In this document: positions 34,800-43,679 of the stretch, one piece after another
Layout: the number at the start of each line of letters is the position of its first letter
How positions within the stretch are numbered: position 1 is the first letter of the stretch
Origin: Pseudomonas cichorii
Lineage (GTDB): Bacteria; Pseudomonadota; Gammaproteobacteria; Pseudomonadales; Pseudomonadaceae
NCBI RefSeq assembly: GCF_003700275.1
Contig: NZ_RBRE01000079.1
Coordinates: 20,803-84,802 of the forward strand
DNA length: 64,000 bases
Reading direction: 5' to 3'
Notes under the pieces: generated by a model
What the model was told of the DNA's origin: nothing
Database searches by the model: none
What the model saw: only the letters and a program-made list of their open reading frames with translations
Program-made: the position numbers and the translations under genes

Positions 34800-35119
34800 T
34801 TGCGGCCTGTTTTCCGAAACCTTATTACGCGGTGATTTTCACTTCGCTACGAACTGCTCAGGGCGCCGAGGATTATGAGCGAGCAGCGCAGAGAATGGTC
34901 GAGCTGGCCAAAGTGCAGCCAGGTTTTCTGGGCATGGAGTCGGCTCGTGGTGAAGATGGGCTGGGCATCACGGTTTCTTACTGGACCGATGAGCAGGCCA
35001 TTCTGGCGTGGAAACATCACCTCGAACATGCCGAAGTGCGTGAGCAGGGGCGAGCCCGCTGGTATCAGGCGTGCACCACAAGGGTGTGCAAGGTCGAGCG
35101 GGATTATGCGTTCGGCTGA
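34796..35119 (+). CDS. Antibiotic biosynthesis monooxygenase (ABM) domain protein
   Basis: A 107-residue small ferredoxin-like protein with the ABM pattern: YYAVIFTSLRT at the N terminus, AAQRMVELAKVQPGFLGMESARGEDGLGITVSYWTDEQAILAWKHHLEHAEVREQGR in the body and WYQACTTRVCKVERDYAFG at the end. Such proteins are dimeric cofactor-free oxygenases or heme degraders, but many have no known activity. It is translationally coupled to the amidotransferase-like gene, which suggests a shared role. Confidence 0.82.
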   Translation: MIAACFPKPYYAVIFTSLRTAQGAEDYERAAQRMVELAKVQPGFLGMESARGEDGLGITVSYWTDEQAILAWKHHLEHAEVREQGRARWYQACTTRVCKVERDYAFG

Positions 35120-35232
35120 ACACATGCAAACACAATTTCGGCCCTCCGGCTCTGTCTGAATCTGCGGGGATATGCCAGCATTGACTTCTTTCAGCCACAA
35201 AGCCGCTTTTGTGTGTCTGCACCGGAGCCCTT

Positions 35233-35736
35233 ATGAACGAAAAAAACGTCCAGCCTGCTGTGCTGCGTATCCCCGAAGGTTTGCAGGTTCCTGCCCAGGT
35301 AATTTGTCATGCGACCAGCCTGCGGCGGGCAAGCCGGCGTATTTGCCAGCTCTATGACGCGATCATGGCGCCATGCGGTTTGCGTTCGACCCAGCGTTCG
35401 ATTCTGATGCAGATTGCCCGTAACCAGGCCTTGAGCATGACCGATCTGGCCTATTTACTGGTGCTGGATCGCTCGGCCCTGGCCCAGAATCTCAAACCGC
35501 TGGAGCGTGAAGGCTTCGTGGCAGTCGAGGTGGACCCCGATGACCGGCGCAGTCGTCTGGTGCGTCTGACCCAGAGCGGGATCGATAAACTGTTTCATTC
35601 CCAGGTTCTATGGGAGCAGGCCCAGCGTTGCTATGAAAGCGCGCTGGGGGCCGAGCAGGCGCAGGAGTTGCGGCAGTTGTTGAGCAAGGTGTCGGCGGCC
35701 GGTTATGGAGAGCATTTGCCGGCCACCACGCCTTGA
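35233..35736 (+). CDS. MarR-family transcriptional regulator
   Basis: A 167-residue winged-helix regulator with recognition region LSMTDLAYLLVLDRSALAQNLKPLEREGFVAVEVDPDDRRSRLVRLTQSG (residues about 75-125), including the wing motif DDRRSR. The ATG at 35233 has CGGAG at 35223-35227. A short palindrome, CACAAA-N6-TTTGTG (35196-35213), lies just upstream and may be its own operator. It follows the ABM gene on the same strand and converges with atoE with a 4-nt gap. Confidence 0.87.
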   Translation: MNEKNVQPAVLRIPEGLQVPAQVICHATSLRRASRRICQLYDAIMAPCGLRSTQRSILMQIARNQALSMTDLAYLLVLDRSALAQNLKPLEREGFVAVEVDPDDRRSRLVRLTQSGIDKLFHSQVLWEQAQRCYESALGAEQAQELRQLLSKVSAAGYGEHLPATTP

Positions 35737-35740
35737 CCGT

Positions 35741-37159
35741 TCAGGGCATCATCGGCGGTATATAGCTCAGTGTCGTCCCCAATGCCCAGAGCAGGAACAG
35801 CACCAGCGGCGTATGCACCAGCAACTGGACGAACGAGAAACCGATCAGGTCGCGGGCCTTCAAGCCCAGGACGCCCAGTAGCGGCAGCATGTAGAACGGG
35901 TTGATCAGGTTGGGCAAGGCTTCCGCCGCGTTGTAGATCTGTACGGCCCAGCCCAGGTGATACTGCAGTTCATTGGCGACCTGCATCACGTAAGGCGCCT
36001 CGATGATCCATTTGCCGCCACCCGACGGGATGAAGAACCCCAATATCGCCGAGTAGACGCCCATCAGCACCGCGTAGGTGTCATGGGTGGCAATGCTGGT
36101 GAAAAAGGTCGAGATATGGTGCGCCAGGGTTTGCGCATCGCTGCCTTTGACGGTGGTCAGCAATGCGGCGATCGAACCGTAGAGCGGGAACTGGATCAGC
36201 ACGCCGGTGGTGGTCGGTACGGCGCGGGTCACGGCATCCAGAAAGCTGCGCGGGCGCCAGTGCAGCAGCGCGCCGAGCATGATGAACAGGAAGTTATAGG
36301 TGTTCAGCCCTGAAATCGCGGTGATTGCCGGCTTGGTCGAAAACTCGTTGAACAGCCAGCCAGCGCCCAGCAATACCATCAGAATGATCAGCAGCGGGCT
36401 GTATTCCAGCCATTCGCCGGGGCGCGTGCGTGGCGGCAAGGGCGGCAGGTTGAAGGCCGGGTCCACGCCGCAGGCCTGGGCATCCCTGGCCGTATTGGGA
36501 CCGGGTGCGGTGGCGTAGGCAACGATCAGGGAAATCACCACCAGCGCTGCGAGCATGACCCCGGACTGCCAGAGAAAGATGGTTTCCGTGAAAGGAATCA
36601 CGCCGGTGATTGCCAGGATCGACGGCGGCAGGCTGCCAGGGTTGGCTTGCAACTGGGCTGCGGAGGACGAGAGTCCCAGCGCCCAGACCGCGCCCAGCCC
36701 CAGATAGGCCGCAGCACCCGCAGCGCGATAGTCCATGCGCAGGTCGGCGCGACGGGCGAGGGCTCGCACCAGCAAGCCGCCGAACACCAGTGAAAGTCCC
36801 CAGTTCAACAATGAAGCCAGCATGGAAATCAGCGCTACCCAGGCGACCGCCGAGCGGCCATTGCTGGGGATGCGCGCCAGTCGGTCGATCAGGCGTACTG
36901 CGGGCGGCGAACTGGCGACCACATAGCCGCCGATGACCACGAAAGCCATCTGCATGGTGAACGGGATCAGGCTCCAGAAGCCGTCGCCGAAGGCCTTGGC
37001 CGCTTCGGTCGGTCTGGCACCGATGGCCAGCGTCGCCAGAGTGACGATGGCCACCGCCAGTGCGGCGAATACCCAGGAGTCGGGGAACCAGCGCTCGGCC
37101 CAGGCGGCACAGCGCAGGGCAAAGCGGGCGGAACGGCTTTCTTCTATATGAGTGGCCAC
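35741..37159 (-). CDS. atoE: Short-chain fatty acid (acetoacetate) transporter
   Basis: A 472-residue AtoE-family membrane protein with about a dozen hydrophobic segments, including FGGLLVRALARRADLRMDYRAAGAAAYLGLGAVWALGLSSSAAQLQAN. It would import acetoacetate or other short-chain acids that the CoA-transferase encoded upstream then activates. The first codon is GTG, with AAGG (37170-37173) 10 nt upstream. It is third in dhcA-dhcB-atoE, but 186 nt containing a REP doublet separate it from dhcB. Confidence 0.88.
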   Translation of the reverse strand: MATHIEESRSARFALRCAAWAERWFPDSWVFAALAVAIVTLATLAIGARPTEAAKAFGDGFWSLIPFTMQMAFVVIGGYVVASSPPAVRLIDRLARIPSNGRSAVAWVALISMLASLLNWGLSLVFGGLLVRALARRADLRMDYRAAGAAAYLGLGAVWALGLSSSAAQLQANPGSLPPSILAITGVIPFTETIFLWQSGVMLAALVVISLIVAYATAPGPNTARDAQACGVDPAFNLPPLPPRTRPGEWLEYSPLLIILMVLLGAGWLFNEFSTKPAITAISGLNTYNFLFIMLGALLHWRPRSFLDAVTRAVPTTTGVLIQFPLYGSIAALLTTVKGSDAQTLAHHISTFFTSIATHDTYAVLMGVYSAILGFFIPSGGGKWIIEAPYVMQVANELQYHLGWAVQIYNAAEALPNLINPFYMLPLLGVLGLKARDLIGFSFVQLLVHTPLVLFLLWALGTTLSYIPPMMP

Positions 37160-37216
37160 GTGGGGATTACCTTTAATTATTGTTATGGGAAGACAGATGT
37201 TGTCTTACGCCGTCAC

Positions 37217-37276
37217 GGACAAGCCCCTCCCAAAAAAGTGAACGACGTTCAAACCTGGGAGGGGACTTGCCCGCGA
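37217..37276. repeat. REP doublet between dhcB and atoE
   Basis: GGACAAGCCCCTCCCA (37217-37232) and TGGGAGGGGACTTGCC (from 37256) form inverted arms with one offset base. Between them lies a second hairpin, TGAACG-A-CGTTCA. The arms are the GGGAGGGG-CTTGCCC type of REP common in pseudomonads. Confidence 0.75.
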
Positions 37277-37345
37277 CAGCTGTATTCCAGACAGCAAATA
37301 AATACGGGCACTGGAGCGAATTCATTCGCGAAAAACAGGAGTACT

Positions 37346-38002
37346 TCAGAACGACATTTCGATCACATCATCCGGCACGATCAGCTTGCCGGCGGTTTTG
37401 GCGACGATTTCTTCCACGCTGACCCCCGGCGCACGTTCGCGCAGGATAAAGGCACCGTTTTCGATTTCCAGATACGCCAGGTCAGTCAGCACCCGGCGGA
37501 TGCACCCGGCACCGGTCAACGGCAGGCTGCAGCGCGACAGCAGTTTGGATTCGCCATCCTTGGAGGCATGGGTCATGGTGACGATGATGTTTTCCGCACC
37601 CGCCACCAGATCCATGGCGCCGCCCATGCCCTTGACCAGCTTGCCGGGGATCATCCAGGACGCAATGTTGCCCTCCACATCCACCTCAAAGGCACCAAGT
37701 ACCGTAAGGTCGACATGGCCGCCCCGGATCATGGCGAAGGATTCCGCCGAAGAGAAAATCGATGCGCCGACACGCGCTGTCACGGTCTGTTTGCCGGCGT
37801 TGATCATGTCGGCATCAATGGTTTCTTCGGTGGGGTATTCGCCCATGCCCAGCAGGCCGTTTTCCGATTGCAGCATCACATCGATGTTGTCCGGGACGTA
37901 GTTGGCGACCAGCGTCGGAATGCCGATGCCCAGGTTCACGTAATAACCGTCTTTCAGTTCGCGGGCGACACGTTGAGCCATTTGTTCGCGGGAAAGTGCC
38001 AT
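37346..38002 (-). CDS. dhcB: 3-oxoacid (dehydrocarnitine/acetoacetate) CoA-transferase subunit B
   Basis: A 218-residue beta subunit of a family I CoA-transferase. The catalytic glutamate that forms the CoA thioester is in LQSENGLLGMG (near residue 45), and GGHVDLTVLGAFEVD and IPGKLVKGMGGAMDLV are family hallmarks. With the alpha subunit it moves CoA from succinyl-CoA to a 3-oxoacid. The neighbourhood (divergent LysR gene, AtoE transporter) resembles the P. aeruginosa dhcR-dhcAB-atoB-atoE region for carnitine/acetoacetate use, but atoB is missing here. Confidence 0.9.
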   Translation of the reverse strand: MALSREQMAQRVARELKDGYYVNLGIGIPTLVANYVPDNIDVMLQSENGLLGMGEYPTEETIDADMINAGKQTVTARVGASIFSSAESFAMIRGGHVDLTVLGAFEVDVEGNIASWMIPGKLVKGMGGAMDLVAGAENIIVTMTHASKDGESKLLSRCSLPLTGAGCIRRVLTDLAYLEIENGAFILRERAPGVSVEEIVAKTAGKLIVPDDVIEMSF

Positions 38003-38069
38003 GGTCTGAAATCTCTTTTTGTTGTATGCCGTTTCCAGTACAGAGGAAACGCCCGGGAGTTCGACGTGT

Positions 38070-38771
38070 TCAGGACTTCTTCAGGGTGCGCTGCTCGATG
38101 CGTTTCTCGAACGTGCCCTGAATCACCCGGTCGACATAAATGCCGGGGGTGTGAATCTGGGTGGGCAGCAGCACGCCCGGTTCGACGATTTCCTCGACCT
38201 CGACCACGGTGATTCGGCCCGCCGTGGCGACCACCGGATTGAAGTTCTGCGCGGTATGACGGTAGATCACGTTACCGAAGTGGTCGGCTTTCCAGCCTCT
38301 GATAAGCGCGAAGTCGCCGGTAATGGCTTCTTCCAGAATTACATTGCGTCCGTTGAACTGGCGGGTTTCCTTGCCTTCGGCAACCGGTGTGCCGTAGCCG
38401 GTGGCGGTATAGAACGCCGGGATGCCTGCACCGCCCGCCCGCAGTTTTTCCGCCAGGGTGCCTTGCGGGGTGAGTTCGACTTCCAGTTCGCCACTGAGCA
38501 ACTGCCGCTCGAAAAGCGCGTTCTCACCGACATAGGAGGAGATCATTTTGCGGATCTGGTGATCTTCCAGCAGGATGCCGAGGCCGAAACCATCGACCCC
38601 GCAGTTGTTGGAAACCACTGTCAGGCCTTTGATGCCCATGCGCTTGATCTGCGCGATGAGGTTTTCCGGAATGCCACACAGGCCGAAGCCGCCGCACAGC
38701 ACCGTCATGTTATCGGTCAGGCCGGCAAGGGCCTCTTCGTAGGTTGCAACACGTTTATCGAGTCCAGCCAT
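38070..38771 (-). CDS. dhcA: 3-oxoacid (dehydrocarnitine/acetoacetate) CoA-transferase subunit A
   Basis: A 233-residue alpha subunit with the CoA-binding glycine motif VLCGGFGLCGIPENLI near residue 25, NNCGVDGFGLGILLEDHQI, and GKETRQFNGRNVILE. It pairs with the downstream beta subunit (67-nt gap). It is the first gene of the operon; its promoter region is shared with the divergent LysR gene at 38,887 and contains a long palindrome. Confidence 0.9.
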   Translation of the reverse strand: MAGLDKRVATYEEALAGLTDNMTVLCGGFGLCGIPENLIAQIKRMGIKGLTVVSNNCGVDGFGLGILLEDHQIRKMISSYVGENALFERQLLSGELEVELTPQGTLAEKLRAGGAGIPAFYTATGYGTPVAEGKETRQFNGRNVILEEAITGDFALIRGWKADHFGNVIYRHTAQNFNPVVATAGRITVVEVEEIVEPGVLLPTQIHTPGIYVDRVIQGTFEKRIEQRTLKKS

Positions 38772-38854
38772 GATGATCCGCCTTTTTTATTGTTGATCGA
38801 CAAGGGCCGTGGTGAGTGCATCTTCTCTCCAGGTCAGTGATTTGTTAATTTTGT

Positions 38855-38878
38855 TTTTCTGATCAATTGATAAGAAAA
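38855..38878. promoter_or_regulatory. 24-bp imperfect palindrome, candidate LysR-type operator
   Basis: The sequence around ATCAATTGAT (38862-38871) extends as an inverted repeat from 38855 to 38878 with one mismatched pair (TTTTCT...AGAAAA). It contains a T-N11-A pattern and ends 8 nt before the LysR start codon, so it could serve both autorepression and activation of dhcAB. Confidence 0.55.
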
Positions 38879-38886
38879 GCAAATAT

Positions 38887-39795
38887 ATGAACGTCAAACA
38901 GCTTCGGGCGTTCCTGGCAGTTGCCCAATGCCTGAGCTTTGCCCAGGCGGGCGAGCGGCTGCACCTTTCGCAACCGGCCTTGAGTCTGACCATCAAGAGT
39001 CTGGAGGAAGACCTGGGCGGGCAACTGCTCATTCGCACCACGCGCACGGTCAGCCTGACCCCGGAGGGCGAAACCCTGCTGCCTCTGGCGCGCCAGTTGC
39101 TGGCGGACTGGGACAACACCGAAGAACTGCTGCGCCAGCGCTTTACCCTGCAAATGGGCAAGGTGTCGGTGGCGGCGATGCCGTCATTCGCGGGCAATCT
39201 GTTGCCGGGCGCATTGAAGGTATTTCGCGGGCGTTATCCGCGGGTCAACGTCGCGGTGCATGACGTAATCAACGAGCAGGTGGTGGAAATGGTCCGCCAT
39301 CGACGGGTTGAACTGGGCATCGGCTTTGAGCCCGAATCCAGTAGTTCGCTGCTGTTCACGCCGTTCTATATGGACCGCTTCGTTGCGGTGGTCGCTGCCG
39401 ACTCGCCGCTGGCCGGGCGCAGTGAAGTGACCTGGCGCGAGCTGTTGCGCGAGGATTTCATCGCCCTGCAACGACCTTCGGCCGTGCGCCTGCTGCTGGA
39501 ACAGGCGATTCAGACACAACACGGCAAGCTTTCGGTGGCCTTCGAGAGCCATCAGTTGTCCACAATCGGCCGCATGGTTGCCAATGGCCTGGGCGTCAGT
39601 GCGGTACCCGCGTTGTGCATTCAGCAGATGCAGGAGTTGGGTGCCTGTTGCATTGCGCTGGTCGAACCGCGCATCGAGCGCCGTATCGGTCTGATGATGC
39701 TCGCCGACCACAAGCTGTCTGCGGCCGCCCATGCGTTACGCGAGGTTTTGATTCACTACGCCGAAAAGGTCGATAGCTACTATCACGACGGATGA
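38887..39795 (+). CDS. dhcR: LysR-family regulator of the divergent CoA-transferase operon
   Basis: A 302-residue LysR protein. The N-terminal helix-turn-helix has the standard MNVKQLRAFLAVAQCLSFAQAGERLHLSQPALSLTIKSLEEDLG, followed by a periplasmic-binding-like effector domain. Its divergent position next to dhcA and the palindrome in between support control of that operon, as DhcR does in P. aeruginosa. The ribosome-binding site is weak (AAGAAAAG). The name dhcR rests on synteny only. Confidence 0.82.
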   Translation: MNVKQLRAFLAVAQCLSFAQAGERLHLSQPALSLTIKSLEEDLGGQLLIRTTRTVSLTPEGETLLPLARQLLADWDNTEELLRQRFTLQMGKVSVAAMPSFAGNLLPGALKVFRGRYPRVNVAVHDVINEQVVEMVRHRRVELGIGFEPESSSSLLFTPFYMDRFVAVVAADSPLAGRSEVTWRELLREDFIALQRPSAVRLLLEQAIQTQHGKLSVAFESHQLSTIGRMVANGLGVSAVPALCIQQMQELGACCIALVEPRIERRIGLMMLADHKLSAAAHALREVLIHYAEKVDSYYHDG

Positions 39796-39862
39796 TTTCT
39801 GACAGACGGCGGCGGGGATTAACCTTTGTTCATTCCCGCAACGAGTCAGTCTGGAGGCTCCC

Positions 39863-40144
39863 ATGAATCAGGTTTTCGCTCTTGGTCTTGTCGTTTTTTT
39901 CAGCGTTGTCCTTCTGGGCGGCTGCTCCACGCATCACTCCGTCGAACTGCGTCCTTACACGGCTGAAGAGACTCACCAACTGGCACTTGAAGACCTGAAC
40001 CGTCGCGGTCTGTCGTTCAACGAATACCAGAGCCGCAAGGCCCAATTGATGGCTGATCCTACCTTGCAGCAGGTGCGCAAGTTTGACCAACAGGGTGAAG
40101 TCAGTGTTGAGCGAGGTGCATTGCTGGAAGGTAATCGCGGCTGA
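39863..40144 (+). CDS. Small lipoprotein with SHOCT-like C-terminal segment
   Basis: A 93-residue protein. A short signal peptide ends in the lipobox LLGGC (Cys22), so it is a lipoprotein; Ser follows the cysteine, which favours outer-membrane sorting. The segment LALEDLNRRGLSFNEYQSRKAQLMAD resembles the short C-terminal oligomerisation (SHOCT) motif. GGAGG lies just upstream of the start. The function is unknown. Confidence 0.75.
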   Translation: MNQVFALGLVVFFSVVLLGGCSTHHSVELRPYTAEETHQLALEDLNRRGLSFNEYQSRKAQLMADPTLQQVRKFDQQGEVSVERGALLEGNRG

Positions 40145-40196
40145 AGGCTGGTTTCGGGCAAGACATGCGCCTGCCCGTGACCAGAGTGAAAACCTT

Positions 40197-40778
40197 CTAT
40201 AACGCCAGTTGCAAATGCCCACCTTCCTTTTTGCGGCGCGCCTGCAGGCGATGCTGCAAGCCCAGCAGAAAATGCTCCAGCCCTTCACGCAGCCGCTCTG
40301 TGAGAATCTCGTCCAGCTCACCGCCCAGTGAGTTATCGCTGTAGCCGATCTGACTGTCGATGGCGAAGATACCGTGCAGCACTTCCTGTGATTTCAGTGC
40401 GGACAGCACCGGCTTGAGTGCGTAATCCACCGCCAACATATGCGCGATGCTACCGCCGGTGGCCAGTGGCAGGACCACTTTGCCGTACAGTGCCCGCTCT
40501 GGAAGCAGATCCAGCAGCGTCTTCAGGGCACCGGAAAATGAAGCCTTGTAGACCGGCGTACCGATCAGCAGCCCGTCGGCTTGCCGGACGGCCTCGATGA
40601 AGTCTTGCACCTGTGGGCTGTCGAAGCGGGCGAAGAGCAGGTCTTCGGCCGCGAAGTCACGGATACGTAGTGTCTTGACCTCAACGCCCTGATTCTCCAG
40701 CCAGCGACTGGCGTGGGCCAGCACGACGCCGGAACGGGATTTGGGGGAGGGACTGCCTGAAAGCGAAACGACCAGCAT
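40197..40778 (-). CDS. ssuE: NAD(P)H-dependent FMN reductase (sulfonate system)
   Basis: A 193-residue flavodoxin-like reductase with SsuE signatures: VVSLSGSPSPKSRSG at the N terminus, FAAEDLLFARFDSP, and GTPVYKASFSGALKTLLDLLPERAL in the middle. It supplies FMNH2 to SsuD/MsuD-type monooxygenases, one of which is encoded at 24,230. AAGGAA (40785-40790) sets the start at 40778. It is not adjacent to any ssu transport gene in this window. Confidence 0.85.
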   Translation of the reverse strand: MLVVSLSGSPSPKSRSGVVLAHASRWLENQGVEVKTLRIRDFAAEDLLFARFDSPQVQDFIEAVRQADGLLIGTPVYKASFSGALKTLLDLLPERALYGKVVLPLATGGSIAHMLAVDYALKPVLSALKSQEVLHGIFAIDSQIGYSDNSLGGELDEILTERLREGLEHFLLGLQHRLQARRKKEGGHLQLAL

Positions 40779-40960
40779 GCGGAATTCCTTGCGATAAGCG
40801 TATACCTGCAAAGCAGCATCTGTGCCAGTCGTCTTTATTTTTCAAGCTATTGAAATTAAAGGATTTATTTTTATTTAAAGAGCCGTGCCCAGCGACCACG
40901 GATGCTGATCCGACCGGCAAGTGTTGAACCACTGTTGCTGCGGCAACAGTTTGTCCGGGC

Positions 40961-40989
40961 AAAAAAATCCCCGCACCATGTGCAGGGAT
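40961..40989 (-). terminator. Rho-independent terminator at the end of the exopolysaccharide operon
   Basis: On the minus strand the stem ATCCCTGCAC/GTGCGGGGAT (one wobble) with the loop ATG is followed by seven T residues. It lies 16 nt after the wza stop codon. Confidence 0.92.
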
Positions 40990-41004
40990 GTCTTGCGGCC
41001 GGGT

Positions 41005-42090
41005 TCAGTTCCTGAACGCTGCGCCTGTCTGTACCACACTGGCCGAGCCGAGCAGTTGACTGATGAAGCGGCTCCAGCGGGTGATATTGGCAGGCCCGAC
41101 AAACACCACATCCTGGGCCTGGAGTTCAAACTGGCGAGCCAGCAGGTAGGCGGTGGGTTTTTCGGCGTTGAGGTGATAGACCGTCGAAACCGAGTTGGCC
41201 TGATTCTCGACGCCACGAATCACATACACCGCGTCGCCATCGGCGCTTTCCGGGCTCAGGCCTCCGGAGTTGCCCAGGGCTTCAAGCAACGTCACGCTGG
41301 TGGTGCCGAAAGAGATGACCTGCGGGTTACGCACTTCGCCCAGCACATAGATCTTGTTCTTGGAGTTGCTGTTGAGGTGCAGGTAATCGCCATCCTTGAG
41401 GAATATCTTGCTCAGTTGCGAACCTCGGCGGTTGAGCGAATCGATATCGATCAGGTAGTCCTTGCCATCGCGCCTGAGAGTCAGCCCGGCCAGGTTGGCG
41501 TCGGTCAGGTCGATACCGGCGGTGCTCACCGCCTGCACCAGGCTCAAGGGAATATTGGTGATCGATTGCGGCCCGGGCGTCTTGAACGAGCCCGAGAGCA
41601 GGACGCGCTGGCTGTTGTAGCGCAGCACTTTGACGTCAACCTTGACCTCGGTGTACTGCGGAGCCAGGCCCATGCGCAATTGTTCGCGAATCTGGCTGAC
41701 GGTTCTGCCGCCGGCCCTGATCTTGCCGACATAGGGAAAGAACAGCGTGCCGTCGCTCAGCACTTCCCGGGTATTGGCGTCCAACTGGTCCTGCGAGCCC
41801 GGTGCAGTCAGTTCCGGGTGCTCGAAGACCGTGACCAGCAGGGTGTCGCCCGGACCGACCGCGTATTCCGGGGTTTTGTAGTTCAGCAGCTCGCTGGGTA
41901 ACGTTCCGCCATTGGAGGCCAGGCGCTGCTGTTGTTGCAGACTGGCGGGGGTGATGTCGACCAGTTGAGCCTTGGGGCCATTTGGATCTTCCGCCGTAAT
42001 ATCGCCTGGAGTCATGTGTTGGCCGGGGGCAAACACACATCCATGCAATATCAGACTGGAGAGCAGCACAACAACTAGGTTTCGATTCAT
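41005..42090 (-). CDS. wza: Outer-membrane polysaccharide export lipoprotein (Wza family)
   Basis: A 361-residue export protein. The signal peptide ends in the lipobox LILHGC (Cys17). The polysaccharide-export domain contains YAVGPGDTLLVTVFEHPEL near residue 90, and SLBB domains follow (VLLSGSFKTPG and VLGEVRNPQVI). It forms the outer-membrane pore for the polymer and works with the Wzc encoded at 51,258. The ATG at 42090 has AAGGAA at 42098-42103. It is the last gene of the operon, just before the terminator. Confidence 0.9.
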   Translation of the reverse strand: MNRNLVVVLLSSLILHGCVFAPGQHMTPGDITAEDPNGPKAQLVDITPASLQQQQRLASNGGTLPSELLNYKTPEYAVGPGDTLLVTVFEHPELTAPGSQDQLDANTREVLSDGTLFFPYVGKIRAGGRTVSQIREQLRMGLAPQYTEVKVDVKVLRYNSQRVLLSGSFKTPGPQSITNIPLSLVQAVSTAGIDLTDANLAGLTLRRDGKDYLIDIDSLNRRGSQLSKIFLKDGDYLHLNSNSKNKIYVLGEVRNPQVISFGTTSVTLLEALGNSGGLSPESADGDAVYVIRGVENQANSVSTVYHLNAEKPTAYLLARQFELQAQDVVFVGPANITRWSRFISQLLGSASVVQTGAAFRN

Positions 42091-42254
42091 ATGAGTGTTC
42101 CTTGCTGACGGTGCGTCTGGCACCACGATGATTTCATTGCGTCCCTTTCCAGCGTGTTTCTGCTGATTCATGTTTTCTGTGCGCACGTACCTCCCGCCGG
42201 GTGTGGGCGCCCGGAATCCTGTGTTTGGGTTTTGGCCAGGGTCTGTCGAGTCGT

Positions 42255-43667
42255 TCAGAAGGCGTTCTTGTTGAGAAAGCCCTTGAACAGGGTCAACAGG
42301 ATGATTTTGAGATCCAGCCAGAGCGACCAGTGCTCGATGTATTCAAGGTCGAACTCGACCCGTTTCTGCATCTTGTCCAGCGTGTCGGTTTCGCCGCGCC
42401 AGCCGTTGATCTGTGCCCAACCGGTAATCCCCGGCTTGACCTTGTGGCGCAGCATGTAGCCGCTGACCTGCCGGCGGTATTGCTCGTTGTGCGCAACGGC
42501 ATGCGGGCGCGGGCCGACGATGGACATGTCGCCGCGCAGCACGTTGAAGAACTGCGGCAATTCATCCAGCGAGGTGCGCCGCAGAAAGGCGCCGAGCGGC
42601 GTGATACGTGCGTCGTTGCGTGTGGCCTGAAGCACCACGGCGCCGTTTTCCTGGACATTCATGCTGCGAAATTTCCAGACCATGATCGCTCGTCCATCCA
42701 GGCCGTAACGGCGCTGGCGAAACAGCACCGGGCCACGCGAAGTCAGCTTGATCGCGATGGCGATCAGCAGCATGGGCAGGGCGATCAGCAGCAGGATCAG
42801 ACTCGACAGCAGAATGTCCTCGGCGCGCTTGACCAGGCTCCAGGCACCGTCCATGGGCGAGTCGAAAATGCTGATGCTGGCCAGGCCGTTGATGCTCTCG
42901 CTGCGGGCATGCAGCAACTCGAACATGAAAATATCCGGGATCAGGTACACCGACGCCGTGGTATCGCTCAAACCGGTAATCAGCTCGCGCAGGTGTGCTT
43001 CCCCGCTGAAAGCCAGGGTGATGTAAACCTTGTCGACCTTGCCTTCACGGGCGTCCTCGATCAGTTGTTCGAGGTTGCCGAGCACTGGCACATGGTAGCC
43101 CTGGCTGTCCAGGTCCATCTGCCGCGGTTGCGAGTCGTAGAAGCCGAGCAGATTCAGGCCCATCCAGGGCGCACTGGAAATCGAATGCGCCAGTCGTGCG
43201 CCGACCTGGCCGGTGCCGACAATCGCGACTCGCCGGGTATTGAAACCATGGCGCCGCAAACCGTGCAGGACCCGGCGAATCAACAGCCGGTAGCCGCACA
43301 AGGCCGTCAGCACCAGCGCGAACCAGCTCATGTGGCTGTTATCGGGCATCTGTGAACGGCTGAACAACAGGTAGTCCACGGACAGCAGCAGGACAAAGGT
43401 CAGCGCCCAGTAGTTGAAGACCTTGGTCAGCTCGCGAAGAATGCGCTCGCCACGCCATGAGCCATAGAGTTGATGGAACTCGCTCAGCCAGTGGAACACC
43501 AGCACGGCGAGGATGATCTGGAACCATATTTCGGCAGTGCTGGCGGCTGGCTGGTTCCGACTCTGCCAATACCCGATCAGAACAATGATTGTCAGGTCCA
43601 GCAGACGATGTGCCACCGACAAGGCCGATTGATGGGCGTGCAGGATGCCGCGTACGGGGGTGCGCAT
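42255..43667 (-). CDS. Undecaprenyl-phosphate hexose-1-phosphate transferase (WcaJ/PslA type)
   Basis: A 470-residue polyprenyl-phosphate sugar transferase. The N-terminal part has about four hydrophobic segments, then a CoA-binding-like soluble domain (VAIVGTGQVGARLAHSI). The C-terminal catalytic domain includes KLTSRGPVLFRQRRYGLDG, TSLDELPQFFNVLRGDMSIVGPRPH and the WcaJ-type ending KPGITGWAQINGWRGETDTLDKM. It starts repeat-unit synthesis by moving hexose-1-phosphate, probably glucose, onto the lipid carrier. No strong ribosome-binding site is visible, but the upstream gene ends 12 nt away. Confidence 0.9.
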   Translation of the reverse strand: MRTPVRGILHAHQSALSVAHRLLDLTIIVLIGYWQSRNQPAASTAEIWFQIILAVLVFHWLSEFHQLYGSWRGERILRELTKVFNYWALTFVLLLSVDYLLFSRSQMPDNSHMSWFALVLTALCGYRLLIRRVLHGLRRHGFNTRRVAIVGTGQVGARLAHSISSAPWMGLNLLGFYDSQPRQMDLDSQGYHVPVLGNLEQLIEDAREGKVDKVYITLAFSGEAHLRELITGLSDTTASVYLIPDIFMFELLHARSESINGLASISIFDSPMDGAWSLVKRAEDILLSSLILLLIALPMLLIAIAIKLTSRGPVLFRQRRYGLDGRAIMVWKFRSMNVQENGAVVLQATRNDARITPLGAFLRRTSLDELPQFFNVLRGDMSIVGPRPHAVAHNEQYRRQVSGYMLRHKVKPGITGWAQINGWRGETDTLDKMQKRVEFDLEYIEHWSLWLDLKIILLTLFKGFLNKNAF

Positions 43668-43679
43668 TTAAGGACTCGC

